Shown here: piece by piece, positions 45,252 to 53,569 of the stretch
Layout of the letters: every line of letters begins with the position of its first letter
How positions within the stretch are numbered: position 1 is the first letter of the stretch
Source of the DNA: Chloroflexota bacterium
GTDB taxonomy: Bacteria; Chloroflexota; Anaerolineae; Anaerolineales; Villigracilaceae
Length of the DNA: 64,000 nucleotides
Assembly: GCA_024224815.1 (NCBI GenBank)
Contig: JAAENC010000353.1
Location: forward strand, 1 to 64,000
Direction of reading: 5' to 3'
Notes under the pieces: model-generated
Databases searched by the model: none
What the model was told of the DNA's origin: nothing
The model's input: only the letters and a program-made list of their open reading frames with translations
Translations under genes and position numbers: made by a program

Positions 45252-46830
45252 AAACTTCACTACGCTAATTGAAATGCTGGCTTTTCATGCAGAGAATTCT
45301 GCGGAAAAGTTTGCCTTTACTTTTAATGGACAAGGAGTTTCATTTGCAAAACTTTGGGAGGATATAAATCGCTTTGGCGCATTTCTTCTAGACAAAAATT
45401 TGATGCATGGCGATAGGGTCGTGGTAGCTCTGCCCAATAGCGCTGAGTTTTTCTCCGCTTTTTACGGCATTCAGCGTGCAGGCGGAATCGCTGTGCCTGT
45501 TTTCCCTGAAGCAGGCGCAGAACGTATTTTTTCATTGGTGAATTTATGTGAAGCAAAAATAATTGTAGCGCCGTCTAATTTGCCTGCTGAGAAGCTCGCT
45601 TATTTTCGCAAACTTGCTAAAAAACGCAATATCCTACTTTTTACTGTAGAAAATAGTATCAATACATCCCCTGATGTTGATTTTTCCAAAATCTATCCTG
45701 ACGATATTTCTTTTTTGCAATATACCTCGGGCAGTACGGGCAATCCCAAAGGCGTGATACTCACACACGCCAATCTGCTCACCAATATTCGCCAAATGAT
45801 TGCGGGAATGGAAATCACTCCTAATGAGATTTTTGTCTCCTGGCTACCGGTTTATCACGATATGGGGCTAATTCTGAAAACGATGGTTCCCTTTTATTTG
45901 GCCGCCCAAACGCACTTATTAGCAACCAATTTGCGAAATATAAAACCCTGGCTCAACGCCATTCAAAATCATAAAGCCACCTATACTGCCGCACCCGATT
46001 TTGCCTATCGGCTTTGTTTGCGTCATGCAGACCCAAATGATTATGATCTTTCCTCTTTGCGAGTAGCCCTTAATGCCGCTGAGCCTGTTAGAGCGACAAC
46101 GATGCAAAAATTTGAAGAAGCTTTTGGATTAAAAAACGTGATGGTCGCCGGTTACGGATTAGCAGAAGCGACCGTGGGTGTTAGCATGTGGAAGTCTCAA
46201 AGGCCCAAACGTGTCGATTCGCGTGGACACGTCTCCGTCGGCGCTCCCTTCCCGGATGTAAACTTGCTGATCGTTTCAGATGAGCAGATTCTGCCCCCAA
46301 AGGAAGTCGGCGAGATCGCTATCCGCAGTAAAGCCAATTCTCAGGGATATTATAAAAATCCAGAAGAAACCGCCAAACTCTTTTGGAAAGATGGATACTT
46401 TCTAAGCGGGGATTTAGGCTATCTCGACGAAGATGGCTATTTATATATCGTTAGCCGTAAAAAAAATATCATCAAGCGAGCGGGGGTCACAATTTCCCCG
46501 CAAGAAATTGAAGAAGTGGTTGATGCGATGCCCAAGGTACGCTTTTCTGCTGCAATCGGTGTGGATAAAGGAGGTATAGAAGGGGAGCAAGTGGTCGTTT
46601 TCGCCGAAATTCGAGATGGCGAGACAATCTCTGAAAATGAGCTTCACGAAATGGCGATCCAGATGGTTTCGAGTTTTTATACTCATATGGGATTCCGCCC
46701 CGCACGGCTTTATCTGCTTAAATCCCGAAGCATCCCCTTGACGCATAACGGTAAAATTCAACATATTCACTTAAAAGAGAAATATCTGAGTGGCAATTTA
46801 CAGGAAGATGGAGCAATTCTGTATCCATGA
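45241..46830 (+). CDS. Fatty acyl-AMP ligase-like adenylating enzyme
   Basis: A 529-residue AMP-forming ligase. The phosphate loop is YTSGSTGNPKGV (near 160-171), followed by SWLPVYHDMGLI, the motif that marks the acyl-AMP ligase (FAAL) branch. YGLAEATVG, SGDLGYLDEDGYLYI and the hinge SRKKNIIKRAG complete it. It would activate a fatty acid as acyl-AMP and load it onto the ACP encoded just upstream (11-nt overlap). The next gene overlaps by 4 nt. FAAL versus acyl-CoA ligase cannot be fully separated by eye. Confidence 0.88.
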   Translation: MNPENFTTLIEMLAFHAENSAEKFAFTFNGQGVSFAKLWEDINRFGAFLLDKNLMHGDRVVVALPNSAEFFSAFYGIQRAGGIAVPVFPEAGAERIFSLVNLCEAKIIVAPSNLPAEKLAYFRKLAKKRNILLFTVENSINTSPDVDFSKIYPDDISFLQYTSGSTGNPKGVILTHANLLTNIRQMIAGMEITPNEIFVSWLPVYHDMGLILKTMVPFYLAAQTHLLATNLRNIKPWLNAIQNHKATYTAAPDFAYRLCLRHADPNDYDLSSLRVALNAAEPVRATTMQKFEEAFGLKNVMVAGYGLAEATVGVSMWKSQRPKRVDSRGHVSVGAPFPDVNLLIVSDEQILPPKEVGEIAIRSKANSQGYYKNPEETAKLFWKDGYFLSGDLGYLDEDGYLYIVSRKKNIIKRAGVTISPQEIEEVVDAMPKVRFSAAIGVDKGGIEGEQVVVFAEIRDGETISENELHEMAIQMVSSFYTHMGFRPARLYLLKSRSIPLTHNGKIQHIHLKEKYLSGNLQEDGAILYP

Positions 46831-47195
46831 TTATTGGGATTGGCGTTGACCTTATTTCTATCGAAAAAATTGCCGAAAGTGTAAATAGCGAAGCTTTTAA
46901 GCGTAAAGTATTTACTCCTGATGAGATCGAGAGTTGCGAATCTGTCGCCAATGCTGCAGAGCGCTATGCGGGGAAATTTGCAGCAAAAGAAGCTTTTATG
47001 AAAGCCATAGGGAAGGGGATTAGACAGGAAGTGTGGTTCACGCAAATCGAAGTTTTAAATCACGAAAGTGGTGCACCCTATCTTCGGGTCAACGGCGAAG
47101 CCGAGAAAACTTCGCTGGCGCTCGGGGTGGAAGAAATGCATATTAGCATCTCGCACGCCGAGGGCATGGCCGTCGCGATGGTTCTTCTATCCTAA
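46827..47195 (+). CDS. acpS: Holo-ACP synthase
   Basis: A 122-residue AcpS-type phosphopantetheinyl transferase. The start IIGIGVDLISIEKI carries the first metal-binding Asp (near residue 8), and YAGKFAAKEAFMKAIGKG the conserved Glu and Lys; SHAEGMAVA is the C-terminal motif. It transfers the 4'-phosphopantetheine arm from CoA to the ACP serine. ATGA overlap with the ligase gene ties it to that operon. It may be the cell's only AcpS or one dedicated to this carrier. Confidence 0.93.
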   Translation: MIIGIGVDLISIEKIAESVNSEAFKRKVFTPDEIESCESVANAAERYAGKFAAKEAFMKAIGKGIRQEVWFTQIEVLNHESGAPYLRVNGEAEKTSLALGVEEMHISISHAEGMAVAMVLLS

Positions 47196-47834
47196 AGGAT
47201 AACGCAAAAAATACGCGGCAATCCCAAAGGCCACAGTCACATTAAGCGACTCTTTGTTTCCCTCCATGGGTATATATAAAACACGCTCACAAAGCGATAA
47301 AATCTCGGGGTCAACACCAGCCAGCTCGTTTCCGATTATTAAAACTATCTTTTGCCTATCCTGTGAAATATCCGTTTCAAATAGCGGTGTAGCTTCTGCT
47401 CCCCCTTCGATCGCCCACAGAGAAAATCCATCATCGCGAAGTTTTTTCGCGGCTATTAATCCATTTTTATGATAATCCCACGCGATAATTTTTTCAGCGC
47501 CAATTGCCGTTTTTGCAAGGCGTGGGTTATCAGGTGTGGGCGTCATCCCACAGAGATGCACATGACTAATTCCTACGGCTTCGGCGGTGCGAAAAATAGA
47601 ACCAACATTATATAAACTGCGCAGATTATCTAAAAAAATATGGGTTTCGATAGAGCGGGGGCTGAGATTTCCCTTCCCTACAGTGTGTCTTTCATAAGAC
47701 ATACCGATTTTTTTCAACTCGGCACCACAACTCGGACAAGAATCTACAACTTGCTTTTCTCTTAGGATAGGGAATCGAAATTTACACTTCTCGTCCGTGC
47801 ATTCACATGTGTCAAAAGAGATGGGATTTGTCAT
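47187..47834 (-). CDS. TrmH/SpoU-type RNA methyltransferase with zinc-ribbon N-terminus
   Basis: A 215-residue protein. Residues about 8-42 form a Cys-rich zinc ribbon (CECTDEKC, then CPSCGAELKK). The SpoU knot follows: motif 1 LRSLYNVGSIFRTAEAVG, motif 2 IVLIIGNELAGVDPEIL and motif 3 IPMEGNKESLNVTVAFGIA. This gives 2'-O-ribose methylation of tRNA or rRNA using S-adenosylmethionine. Its stop overlaps the end of acpS tail-to-tail by 9 nt. The zinc ribbon is an uncommon addition and may aid RNA binding. Confidence 0.9.
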   Translation of the reverse strand: MTNPISFDTCECTDEKCKFRFPILREKQVVDSCPSCGAELKKIGMSYERHTVGKGNLSPRSIETHIFLDNLRSLYNVGSIFRTAEAVGISHVHLCGMTPTPDNPRLAKTAIGAEKIIAWDYHKNGLIAAKKLRDDGFSLWAIEGGAEATPLFETDISQDRQKIVLIIGNELAGVDPEILSLCERVLYIPMEGNKESLNVTVAFGIAAYFLRYPLG

Positions 47835-47923
47835 GCAAAAGAGTATACCAACAAGAGCTTAGCATATAAAAAGAATTGCGATTAGAATTAGAAAAAATAT
47901 CTATCAATCTCACCGGAGAAAAA

Positions 47924-49297
47924 ATGAACGAAGAAAAATTGGATTTTAAAAGAATATTACCGATATTTGTAATTGTATTGATCGACTTATTGGGCTTGAC
48001 CATCATCATCCCCTTGATGCCGCTTTATGCCGCTGCTTTTGGCGCAAGCGCCTTCATAATCGGCCTACTCGGCGCAGCATATCCTGCCATGCAATTCATT
48101 GGGGCACCCATTCTGGGACGTCTCTCGGATCGCTACGGACGTAAACCTGTTCTCGTTATTAGTCAGATCGGCACCTTCATCGGATTCATCGTCCTGGCTC
48201 TGGCTGGGAACTTGTGGGTACTCTTTATCGCCCGCCTGATAGATGGTCTCTCCGGCGCAAATATTGCTACAGCCCAAGCCGCTATCAGCGATAGCACCAC
48301 AGAAAAAACCCGTACACAGGGACTTGGTCTGCTCGGCGCGGCTTTTGGGCTTGGCTTTATCTTAGGGCCGATCATCGCCTTTGTTTCCCTCGCTGCCAGC
48401 GGAAATGATTATCGCGTTCCCGCCTTGGTTGCAGCCGTTTTCTCGCTTGCCTCCATTTTGCTAACAGCTTCATGGTTCAAGGAAACCCTGCCCATAGAAC
48501 AACGCGGAAAAACGGAAAAGAAATCTCCTTTCTCATTTCGTGCTATGCTCGATGCCCTTCAACATCCAGCCGTTGGTTTACTACTCGTGCTGATGTTTGC
48601 CCAACAAGTTGCCTTTGGCGGATTTGAACAATTTCTTGCCCTTTTCACGCTAAATAGACTGGGAATGAACGCCTCCGATAATTCGCTGATCTTTATCTTC
48701 GTTGGCATTATCGTTGTTGCCGTACAAGGTGGATTAATTGGACGCTGGAGTCAGAAATATGGAGACAGAAAGCTGGTTTATGCCGGTTTAGCAATGTTGG
48801 CCATTGGACTAACGATGACAGCTTTTACGCCCAGACAGCCGATGCCCGGTTATTCTCAAGCAGAACTTTCTGCTGAATTACAGGTCGGGGAAAAAGTCCG
48901 CACAGGTGAACACCCAACTACAGAAGGGCTCGAAGTTGACCTCCCCCCAGACGATAATAAAGGTTGGCTGGGACTTGGCTGGATTCTTGTAGCAATGATC
49001 CCCGCATCTATTGGCGGTGGAATTTTGCAACCTGCAATTAACAGCTTAATCACGAAACGGGTTGAAAAAGACGAAGTTGGCGGAACATTAGGCATCTCTT
49101 CCGCATTTTTGAGCGGCGCAAATGCCATCGCACCTTTGCTGATGGGCGTTCTCTTTCAAAGCTTTGGTTCCACCGCTCCCTTCCTCTTTGCTGGGTTATT
49201 ACTTGCTCTGCTACTATTCTTTGCCTTACGCATGATCAAACCGGGCAAAGAAACAGAATATGCAGATGGGTTGGCTCGTGGAGGAGGAGCGCACTAA
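47924..49297 (+). CDS. MFS efflux transporter (TetA-like)
   Basis: A 457-residue 12-helix transporter. Motif A is GRLSDRYGRKPVL after helix 2, and motif C-like GLGFILGPIIAF stands in helix 5, both marks of drug:H+ antiporters. An outside or linker segment near 320-360 (LSAELQVGEKVRTGEHPTTEG) interrupts the second half, longer than in TetA. CCGGAGAAAAA precedes ATG 47924; an upstream in-frame TTG at 47876 lacks a ribosome site. The end LARGGGAH is echoed in the DNA behind the next gene (see repeat 50870). Confidence 0.88.
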   Translation: MNEEKLDFKRILPIFVIVLIDLLGLTIIIPLMPLYAAAFGASAFIIGLLGAAYPAMQFIGAPILGRLSDRYGRKPVLVISQIGTFIGFIVLALAGNLWVLFIARLIDGLSGANIATAQAAISDSTTEKTRTQGLGLLGAAFGLGFILGPIIAFVSLAASGNDYRVPALVAAVFSLASILLTASWFKETLPIEQRGKTEKKSPFSFRAMLDALQHPAVGLLLVLMFAQQVAFGGFEQFLALFTLNRLGMNASDNSLIFIFVGIIVVAVQGGLIGRWSQKYGDRKLVYAGLAMLAIGLTMTAFTPRQPMPGYSQAELSAELQVGEKVRTGEHPTTEGLEVDLPPDDNKGWLGLGWILVAMIPASIGGGILQPAINSLITKRVEKDEVGGTLGISSAFLSGANAIAPLLMGVLFQSFGSTAPFLFAGLLLALLLFFALRMIKPGKETEYADGLARGGGAH

Positions 49298-49301
49298 AAT
49301 T
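49271..49301 (+). repeat. 31-nt direct repeat, copy 1 (end of MFS gene)
   Basis: The stretch from TTGGCTCGTGGAGGAG to CTAAAATT covers the last codons of the MFS gene and a few bases beyond. It recurs at 50870-50900 with 27 of 31 positions equal, by direct comparison. Confidence 0.7.
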
Positions 49302-49325
49302 CGTAGACAAAATGCATAATAAAGT

Positions 49326-49357
49326 ATAGCCCTCCGAAATATCCTTTGGAGGGCTAT
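49326..49357 (+). terminator. Terminator behind the MFS gene
   Basis: ATAGCCCTCC pairs perfectly with GGAGGGCTAT over a 12-nt loop; a TAGTTT tail follows. The loop contains CGAAATAT, similar to the arms of the terminator at 50926. Confidence 0.75.
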
Positions 49358-49483
49358 TAGTTTAAAGTACAAGAAATGAAGAGGATAAATATCGCTCTTC
49401 AAAAGGATAAAGATTTATAGTTTTTCGCACCCAAATTTGCTATAGTTTAATTATCAAAGTCAATCAATATGGAGGATAGAGCT

Positions 49484-50773
49484 ATGTCGCACAACAGCTT
49501 AAAATCTGGCTATACTGAATTGGTCGACAGACTGAACTATTTCCCGCAAGGCGCACCCCCATCTGAAACACTTAATAAAATTTTGAAAATACTTGTCAGC
49601 GAGCGTGAAGCAAACTTGATTTCCCTGCTGCCGATAAAACCCTTCGATGCGAAAAAGGCCAGCCACATCTGGAAAATAAGTCTACTCGAAACGCAAAAAG
49701 TGCTGGATGAACTTGCCAGCCGTGCCATATTGGTCGATATTATAGCAAATGGGAAAACCACCTATGTCCTTCCGCCGCCGATGGCTGGATTCTTCGAATT
49801 CTCTATGATGCGTCTGCGCGGCGATGTAAACCAAAAAGTGCTCGGAGAACTTTTCTATCAATATCTCAACGTCGAAGAAGATTTCATCCGTGAGCTTTTT
49901 GTGCGTGGTGAAACTCAATTAGGGCGTGTTTTCGTCAATGAGCCTGTTCTCTCCTCCGAAAACGCCCTGCATGTCCTCGATTATGAACGCGCTAGCGAAG
50001 TCATCCAGACCGCCACGCATCGCGGCATTGGCGTTTGTTATTGCCGTCATAAAATGGAGCACGTCGGTCGAAACTGTGATGCCCCAATGAATATTTGCAT
50101 GACCTTTAATAATTCTGCCGCGTCTCTCACCCGTCATGGCTACGCTCGCCTCGTCGATGTAAACGAAGGTATGGATTTGCTCCAGCAAGCCTACGAAGAA
50201 AATCTTGTTCAATTTGGTGAAAATGTGCGTGAGCGCGTTAATTTCATTTGTAATTGCTGTGGCTGCTGCTGCGAAGCCATGATCGCCGCTCGCGATTTCG
50301 GCATGCTCAACCCCGTTCACACCACCAATTTTCTGCCTGTCGTCGAAGAGAATAATTGCAATGGCTGTGGAAAATGTGTCAACGCCTGCCCCGTCGAAGC
50401 GATGGTTCTCGTTTCTGCTAACGATCCAAATCATCCGAAAATGAAAAAAGCAAAAGTGGATGAAGATCTCTGTCTAGGATGCGGTGTTTGTCTACGTACC
50501 TGTACACAAGAAGGATTAACGCTTCGCTCTCGGCCCGAACGTGTGATCACTCCCCTAAATTCTACCCATCGTGTAGTTATGATGGCCATCGAACGCGGCG
50601 ACCTGCAGAATCTCATCTTCGACAACCGCGTGCTGTGGAATCATCGTGCCTTGGCTGCTGTTCTCGGTGTGATCCTACGCCTCCCACCACTCAAACAAGC
50701 GATGGCGACCGAGCAATTTAAATCGCGTTATCTCGAAAGATTAATTACGCGTTTTGAACACTTCTATGCCTGA
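49484..50773 (+). CDS. Winged-helix/ferredoxin Fe-S protein
   Basis: A 429-residue soluble protein. The N-terminal part contains a winged-helix-like segment (HIWKISLLETQKVLDELASRAILVD, in two helices). The middle has two unusual Cys groups: CYCRHKMEHVGRNC...C and CNCCGCCCEAM near residue 258. The C-terminal third is a two-cluster ferredoxin, CNGCGKCVNACPVEAM and CLGCGVCLRTC. Similar proteins are annotated as 4Fe-4S dicluster proteins in anaerobes; their partners are not firmly known to me. ATG 49484 has GGAGG 8 nt upstream and is preferred over ATG 49469. It stands alone between two terminators. Confidence 0.8.
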   Translation: MSHNSLKSGYTELVDRLNYFPQGAPPSETLNKILKILVSEREANLISLLPIKPFDAKKASHIWKISLLETQKVLDELASRAILVDIIANGKTTYVLPPPMAGFFEFSMMRLRGDVNQKVLGELFYQYLNVEEDFIRELFVRGETQLGRVFVNEPVLSSENALHVLDYERASEVIQTATHRGIGVCYCRHKMEHVGRNCDAPMNICMTFNNSAASLTRHGYARLVDVNEGMDLLQQAYEENLVQFGENVRERVNFICNCCGCCCEAMIAARDFGMLNPVHTTNFLPVVEENNCNGCGKCVNACPVEAMVLVSANDPNHPKMKKAKVDEDLCLGCGVCLRTCTQEGLTLRSRPERVITPLNSTHRVVMMAIERGDLQNLIFDNRVLWNHRALAAVLGVILRLPPLKQAMATEQFKSRYLERLITRFEHFYA

Positions 50774-50869
50774 AGATTTTAGTACCTTCTTGGAAATCAG
50801 CGAGATGTGCACTGCATCAGAAAGATGTATTGCAAGTCTAAAAGCTCTTTGAAAATTATTCCACAAGGA

Positions 50870-50900
50870 TTGGCTCGTGGAGGAGAGACGCGCTAAAATT
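50870..50900 (+). repeat. 31-nt direct repeat, copy 2
   Basis: It matches the end of the MFS gene (49271-49301), but here no MFS coding sequence precedes it. Both copies are followed by a terminator hairpin containing CTCCGA, suggesting that a gene tail with its terminator was duplicated around the Fe-S gene. Confidence 0.7.
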
Positions 50901-50925
50901 TCTTGCCGAAAAACATAGATTAAAC

Positions 50926-50965
50926 AAAAAACTCTCCGAGATATTAATGTTTCGGAGAGTTTTTT
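50926..50965. terminator. Bidirectional terminator
   Basis: AAAAAACTCTCCGA pairs perfectly with TCGGAGAGTTTTTT over a 12-nt loop. It separates the Fe-S gene from the convergent peptidase gene. Confidence 0.9.
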
Positions 50966-50983
50966 GTTTCTAGCTGGTTAAAA

Positions 50984-52804
50984 CTAAGGGGTAAGCGCGC
51001 TGGTTGCTCTGTAATTTTCGGCTAATATGCCCAAATCCAGGAAGTTGATGATACCATCATTGTTGAGATCGGCGGCGTTTAGTAAGTTGGTGTTGTAGCT
51101 CATCCCAATGGTCATTGCATCAAATTGGTCAATGACATTATTCTGGTCTATGTCTCCGGCGAGCAAATTGATATTTAGGTTAATGCCTGCTTCCCCTTCT
51201 ATAAGCGTAATTAAATATCGACTTTTGAGAAAACCATTGGCTTCGGCGACAGCGGTATAGGTTCCCGCTGGTGCGAGCAGACTAAATAAACCTTCGCTGT
51301 CTACAAAGCCAGATGCGATGAGAACATTATTGGTATCGTAGAGATTAATCGTTACCGGTTTATTCGCCGCCACTTTCCCTGTGAGCGAGGATGTGCTCGC
51401 TGCATTATTTTGTGGGGAAGGTGAAGTTTCTTCTGACAATGCCGTTGGCGCAGGGGAGGAATTATCGAATATTGTAAGCGAAGCGGATATAGATTCTATT
51501 GCTGTTAAGACACCATCTCCTTGAGATATGGAAGCCGGACAGTCTATTTGCGCTTCTCCTGCGCTGAGACCCTTGATCTGGAAGGTAAATACCGTCCCAT
51601 TTGTGGTAGCTCTTTGGAGAGAGCTGCCTGCAATAGCGACAATAAAATCACTGCTTGGGGGGGTATTGATCGCGATAGCAGGATTGTTACCAAAAAGCTC
51701 TTTTACAATGATATTGCTGGCTTTCAAATTATCAGAAAAATTGCACATGAATTCTGCACTGGTATATCCTTCGGGTGGGGTATTCCCTAGATATACCGTG
51801 ACCAAGCCAAAATCCCCGACATTTAAACTGCCCGGGGCCAAAATAGCTGTATAGGGACCAGAAGGTGTTGTGTTCTTTTCGGCGAGCAGGTTATAAAATC
51901 CTGCTCCTGTTTGTGGCTGAATTTGGACAAAATAACTTCCTGCTGGTTGAATGGTATTTAAGGTGCCGGTGCCGCGCGCCAGTTCGTGTCCATAAGAATC
52001 CAGCAAGAGGATGAGGGGTGTTAATCCATCTGTTAGAGCAGTAGCATTTAGTGTAAAGGCGTTTATTTCTTCATCAAGCTGAAGCGACCATCTTTCGTAG
52101 CGATAGGCGTCAGTGCTCCCTGAATAGAGTGTGTCCCAATGGATCAAATCTCTTAAGACGATTTGAAGATCAGGCACATTTAGCAGAGGCATAAAGGAAT
52201 CGACGGTCTCGCTATTTTTTGTGAAAGATGTTTTGTTGAGTAGTGGGTTGTAATTAATGCCCCAGCCCGCGAGTTTGATGTCTATCATAGTGGGGCGCAG
52301 GGAATAATGCACATGTGGGGAGTTTGGCAGGTGAGAACCCGGACAGAGGATGTTTCTTTCACCATCTGCAATAATTGCCAAACGCTGGTTACGATAAACC
52401 TCGTCCCCCAATTGGACTTGAAAGTTCGCCAGAAATTGATATTCTGAAGTCCAGCCATTATGATGGTCGATCTTCAAATGACAAATTCCTTTTTCAATGA
52501 TTGTGCCTGCGGCTGTAGCAGTGACCCAAAAATTGGATGTATCTTCGCCAATTTGCATATCTGCACGTGGGGCAAAATCAATAGCGCCACCGTTCATATA
52601 ATTATGCGGACTGCCTAGGCCTCTTTTGAAACCATTATCAAAGCCATCCATAGAAACCCAAGCCAGACCCTGATCCCAAGGGAGTTGGAACATATCTGGA
52701 GGGGGGAGTTCTGTTGTATCTAGGGCACTAACACTCTGTACCGGTAGCAATAAAGAAAAACACGCCAATAGACCTATGATATGGAGAATATATTTTGCTT
52801 TCAT
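50984..52804 (-). CDS. Secreted LasA-like M23 peptidase with cohesin-like and dockerin domains
   Basis: A 606-residue exported protein. A signal peptide (about 1-28) is followed by a peptidoglycan-type M23 peptidase domain with PHNYMNGGAIDFAP (His and Asp ligands spaced as in LasA) and the HVHYSL motif (about 60-215). Then come a PPC-like beta domain (about 225-330, ending QPAGSYFVQIQPQTG), a cohesin-like domain (about 335-455), a Ser/Pro linker, a carboxypeptidase-regulatory-like domain and a C-terminal dockerin with two calcium loops (DIDQNNVIDQFD and DLNNDGIINFLD). Together with the cohesin gene next to it, it should dock on the cell surface. Activity on cell walls is inferred. Confidence 0.85.
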   Translation of the reverse strand: MKAKYILHIIGLLACFSLLLPVQSVSALDTTELPPPDMFQLPWDQGLAWVSMDGFDNGFKRGLGSPHNYMNGGAIDFAPRADMQIGEDTSNFWVTATAAGTIIEKGICHLKIDHHNGWTSEYQFLANFQVQLGDEVYRNQRLAIIADGERNILCPGSHLPNSPHVHYSLRPTMIDIKLAGWGINYNPLLNKTSFTKNSETVDSFMPLLNVPDLQIVLRDLIHWDTLYSGSTDAYRYERWSLQLDEEINAFTLNATALTDGLTPLILLLDSYGHELARGTGTLNTIQPAGSYFVQIQPQTGAGFYNLLAEKNTTPSGPYTAILAPGSLNVGDFGLVTVYLGNTPPEGYTSAEFMCNFSDNLKASNIIVKELFGNNPAIAINTPPSSDFIVAIAGSSLQRATTNGTVFTFQIKGLSAGEAQIDCPASISQGDGVLTAIESISASLTIFDNSSPAPTALSEETSPSPQNNAASTSSLTGKVAANKPVTINLYDTNNVLIASGFVDSEGLFSLLAPAGTYTAVAEANGFLKSRYLITLIEGEAGINLNINLLAGDIDQNNVIDQFDAMTIGMSYNTNLLNAADLNNDGIINFLDLGILAENYRATSALTP

Positions 52805-52845
52805 TCTGAACCCTATTTCTTTGGCAGCCTAATGAGCTCTAAAAA

Positions 52846-53523
52846 TCAGCCCGTTTTCACTTGTTTGTAGAGAATAAAGAGAATTACAGCGACAACAGAA
52901 CCTATAACCAAAACCAAAAGACTAAAGGCAATAATTGCCGGCCAATCTGTTTCGCTGGATGAATCGCTTGGCTCCAGAGATAATGCTTCCTCACCTACGG
53001 GAACCTGGGCTTGCGTTTCTCCTATAGCGCTGTCAACCACAAGAGAGATATTTCTGGTCCCGAGAGTTACACCCGGTAATTGGGCAGCAAAACCCTCTGC
53101 ATTTTGGATAGCTAGCGCTGCATTCTCAAGGTAGATTTCAGTATTACAGCCACCCAAAGTCATAAACGAAGCTTCCGCGATGACACCGAGCGCGGATTGG
53201 GGCGTGGTGCTTGCAAAAGAAGCATCTACCAGCCCTGAGCTTTGTGGGAGTTGCAGCCCATTCATCCCCGGGATAGGGGACGAAGCCGAGATTGGTTTAA
53301 GACAGGCAGGATCATAGCGAATCTGGAAAGTAAATCCTTGAATTGGTGTCGTGGAAGCAGCGTTGACCCTTACGATTACCAATTCTTCGGTTTTATAAGC
53401 GGTAGTGTCTGTATCTAGCCAAATACTTTCTCCTGCCTGTGCATTTGCTGCACCAAAAGAAAGAAGTGAAAATATAAGGGCCAGAAGGATGATGATATTT
53501 TTTTTCATAGGGAGTTTTCTCAT
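52846..53523 (-). CDS. Membrane-anchored cohesin protein
   Basis: A 225-residue protein with a signal peptide (to about residue 29, ANAQA), one cohesin-type domain (about 32-165) and a C-terminal helix with a basic tail (about 198-225), which anchors it on the outer face of the membrane. The domain shows VIVRVNAASTTPIQGFTFQI, RYDPACLKPI and VIAEASFMTLG, in the places usual for cohesins. It lies between two dockerin genes on the same strand. Start ATG 53523 stands 2 nt after a hairpin; the internal ATG at 53508 is an alternative with a weak GAG site. The specificity of the pairing is inference. Confidence 0.8.
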   Translation of the reverse strand: MRKLPMKKNIIILLALIFSLLSFGAANAQAGESIWLDTDTTAYKTEELVIVRVNAASTTPIQGFTFQIRYDPACLKPISASSPIPGMNGLQLPQSSGLVDASFASTTPQSALGVIAEASFMTLGGCNTEIYLENAALAIQNAEGFAAQLPGVTLGTRNISLVVDSAIGETQAQVPVGEEALSLEPSDSSSETDWPAIIAFSLLVLVIGSVVAVILFILYKQVKTG

Positions 53524-53524
53524 G

Positions 53525-53560
53525 ATAATAGGGGCGTACCAAATAGTACGCCCCTATTAT
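53525..53560 (-). promoter_or_regulatory. Hairpin just before the cohesin gene
   Basis: ATAATAGGGGCGTAC and GTACGCCCCTATTAT form a 15-bp perfect stem over 6 nt. On the minus strand it follows the dockerin gene stop by 9 nt and ends 1 nt before ATG 53523. It may attenuate read-through or control translation of the cohesin gene. It has little T tract. Confidence 0.55.
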
Positions 53561-53569
53561 ATCTTTATG

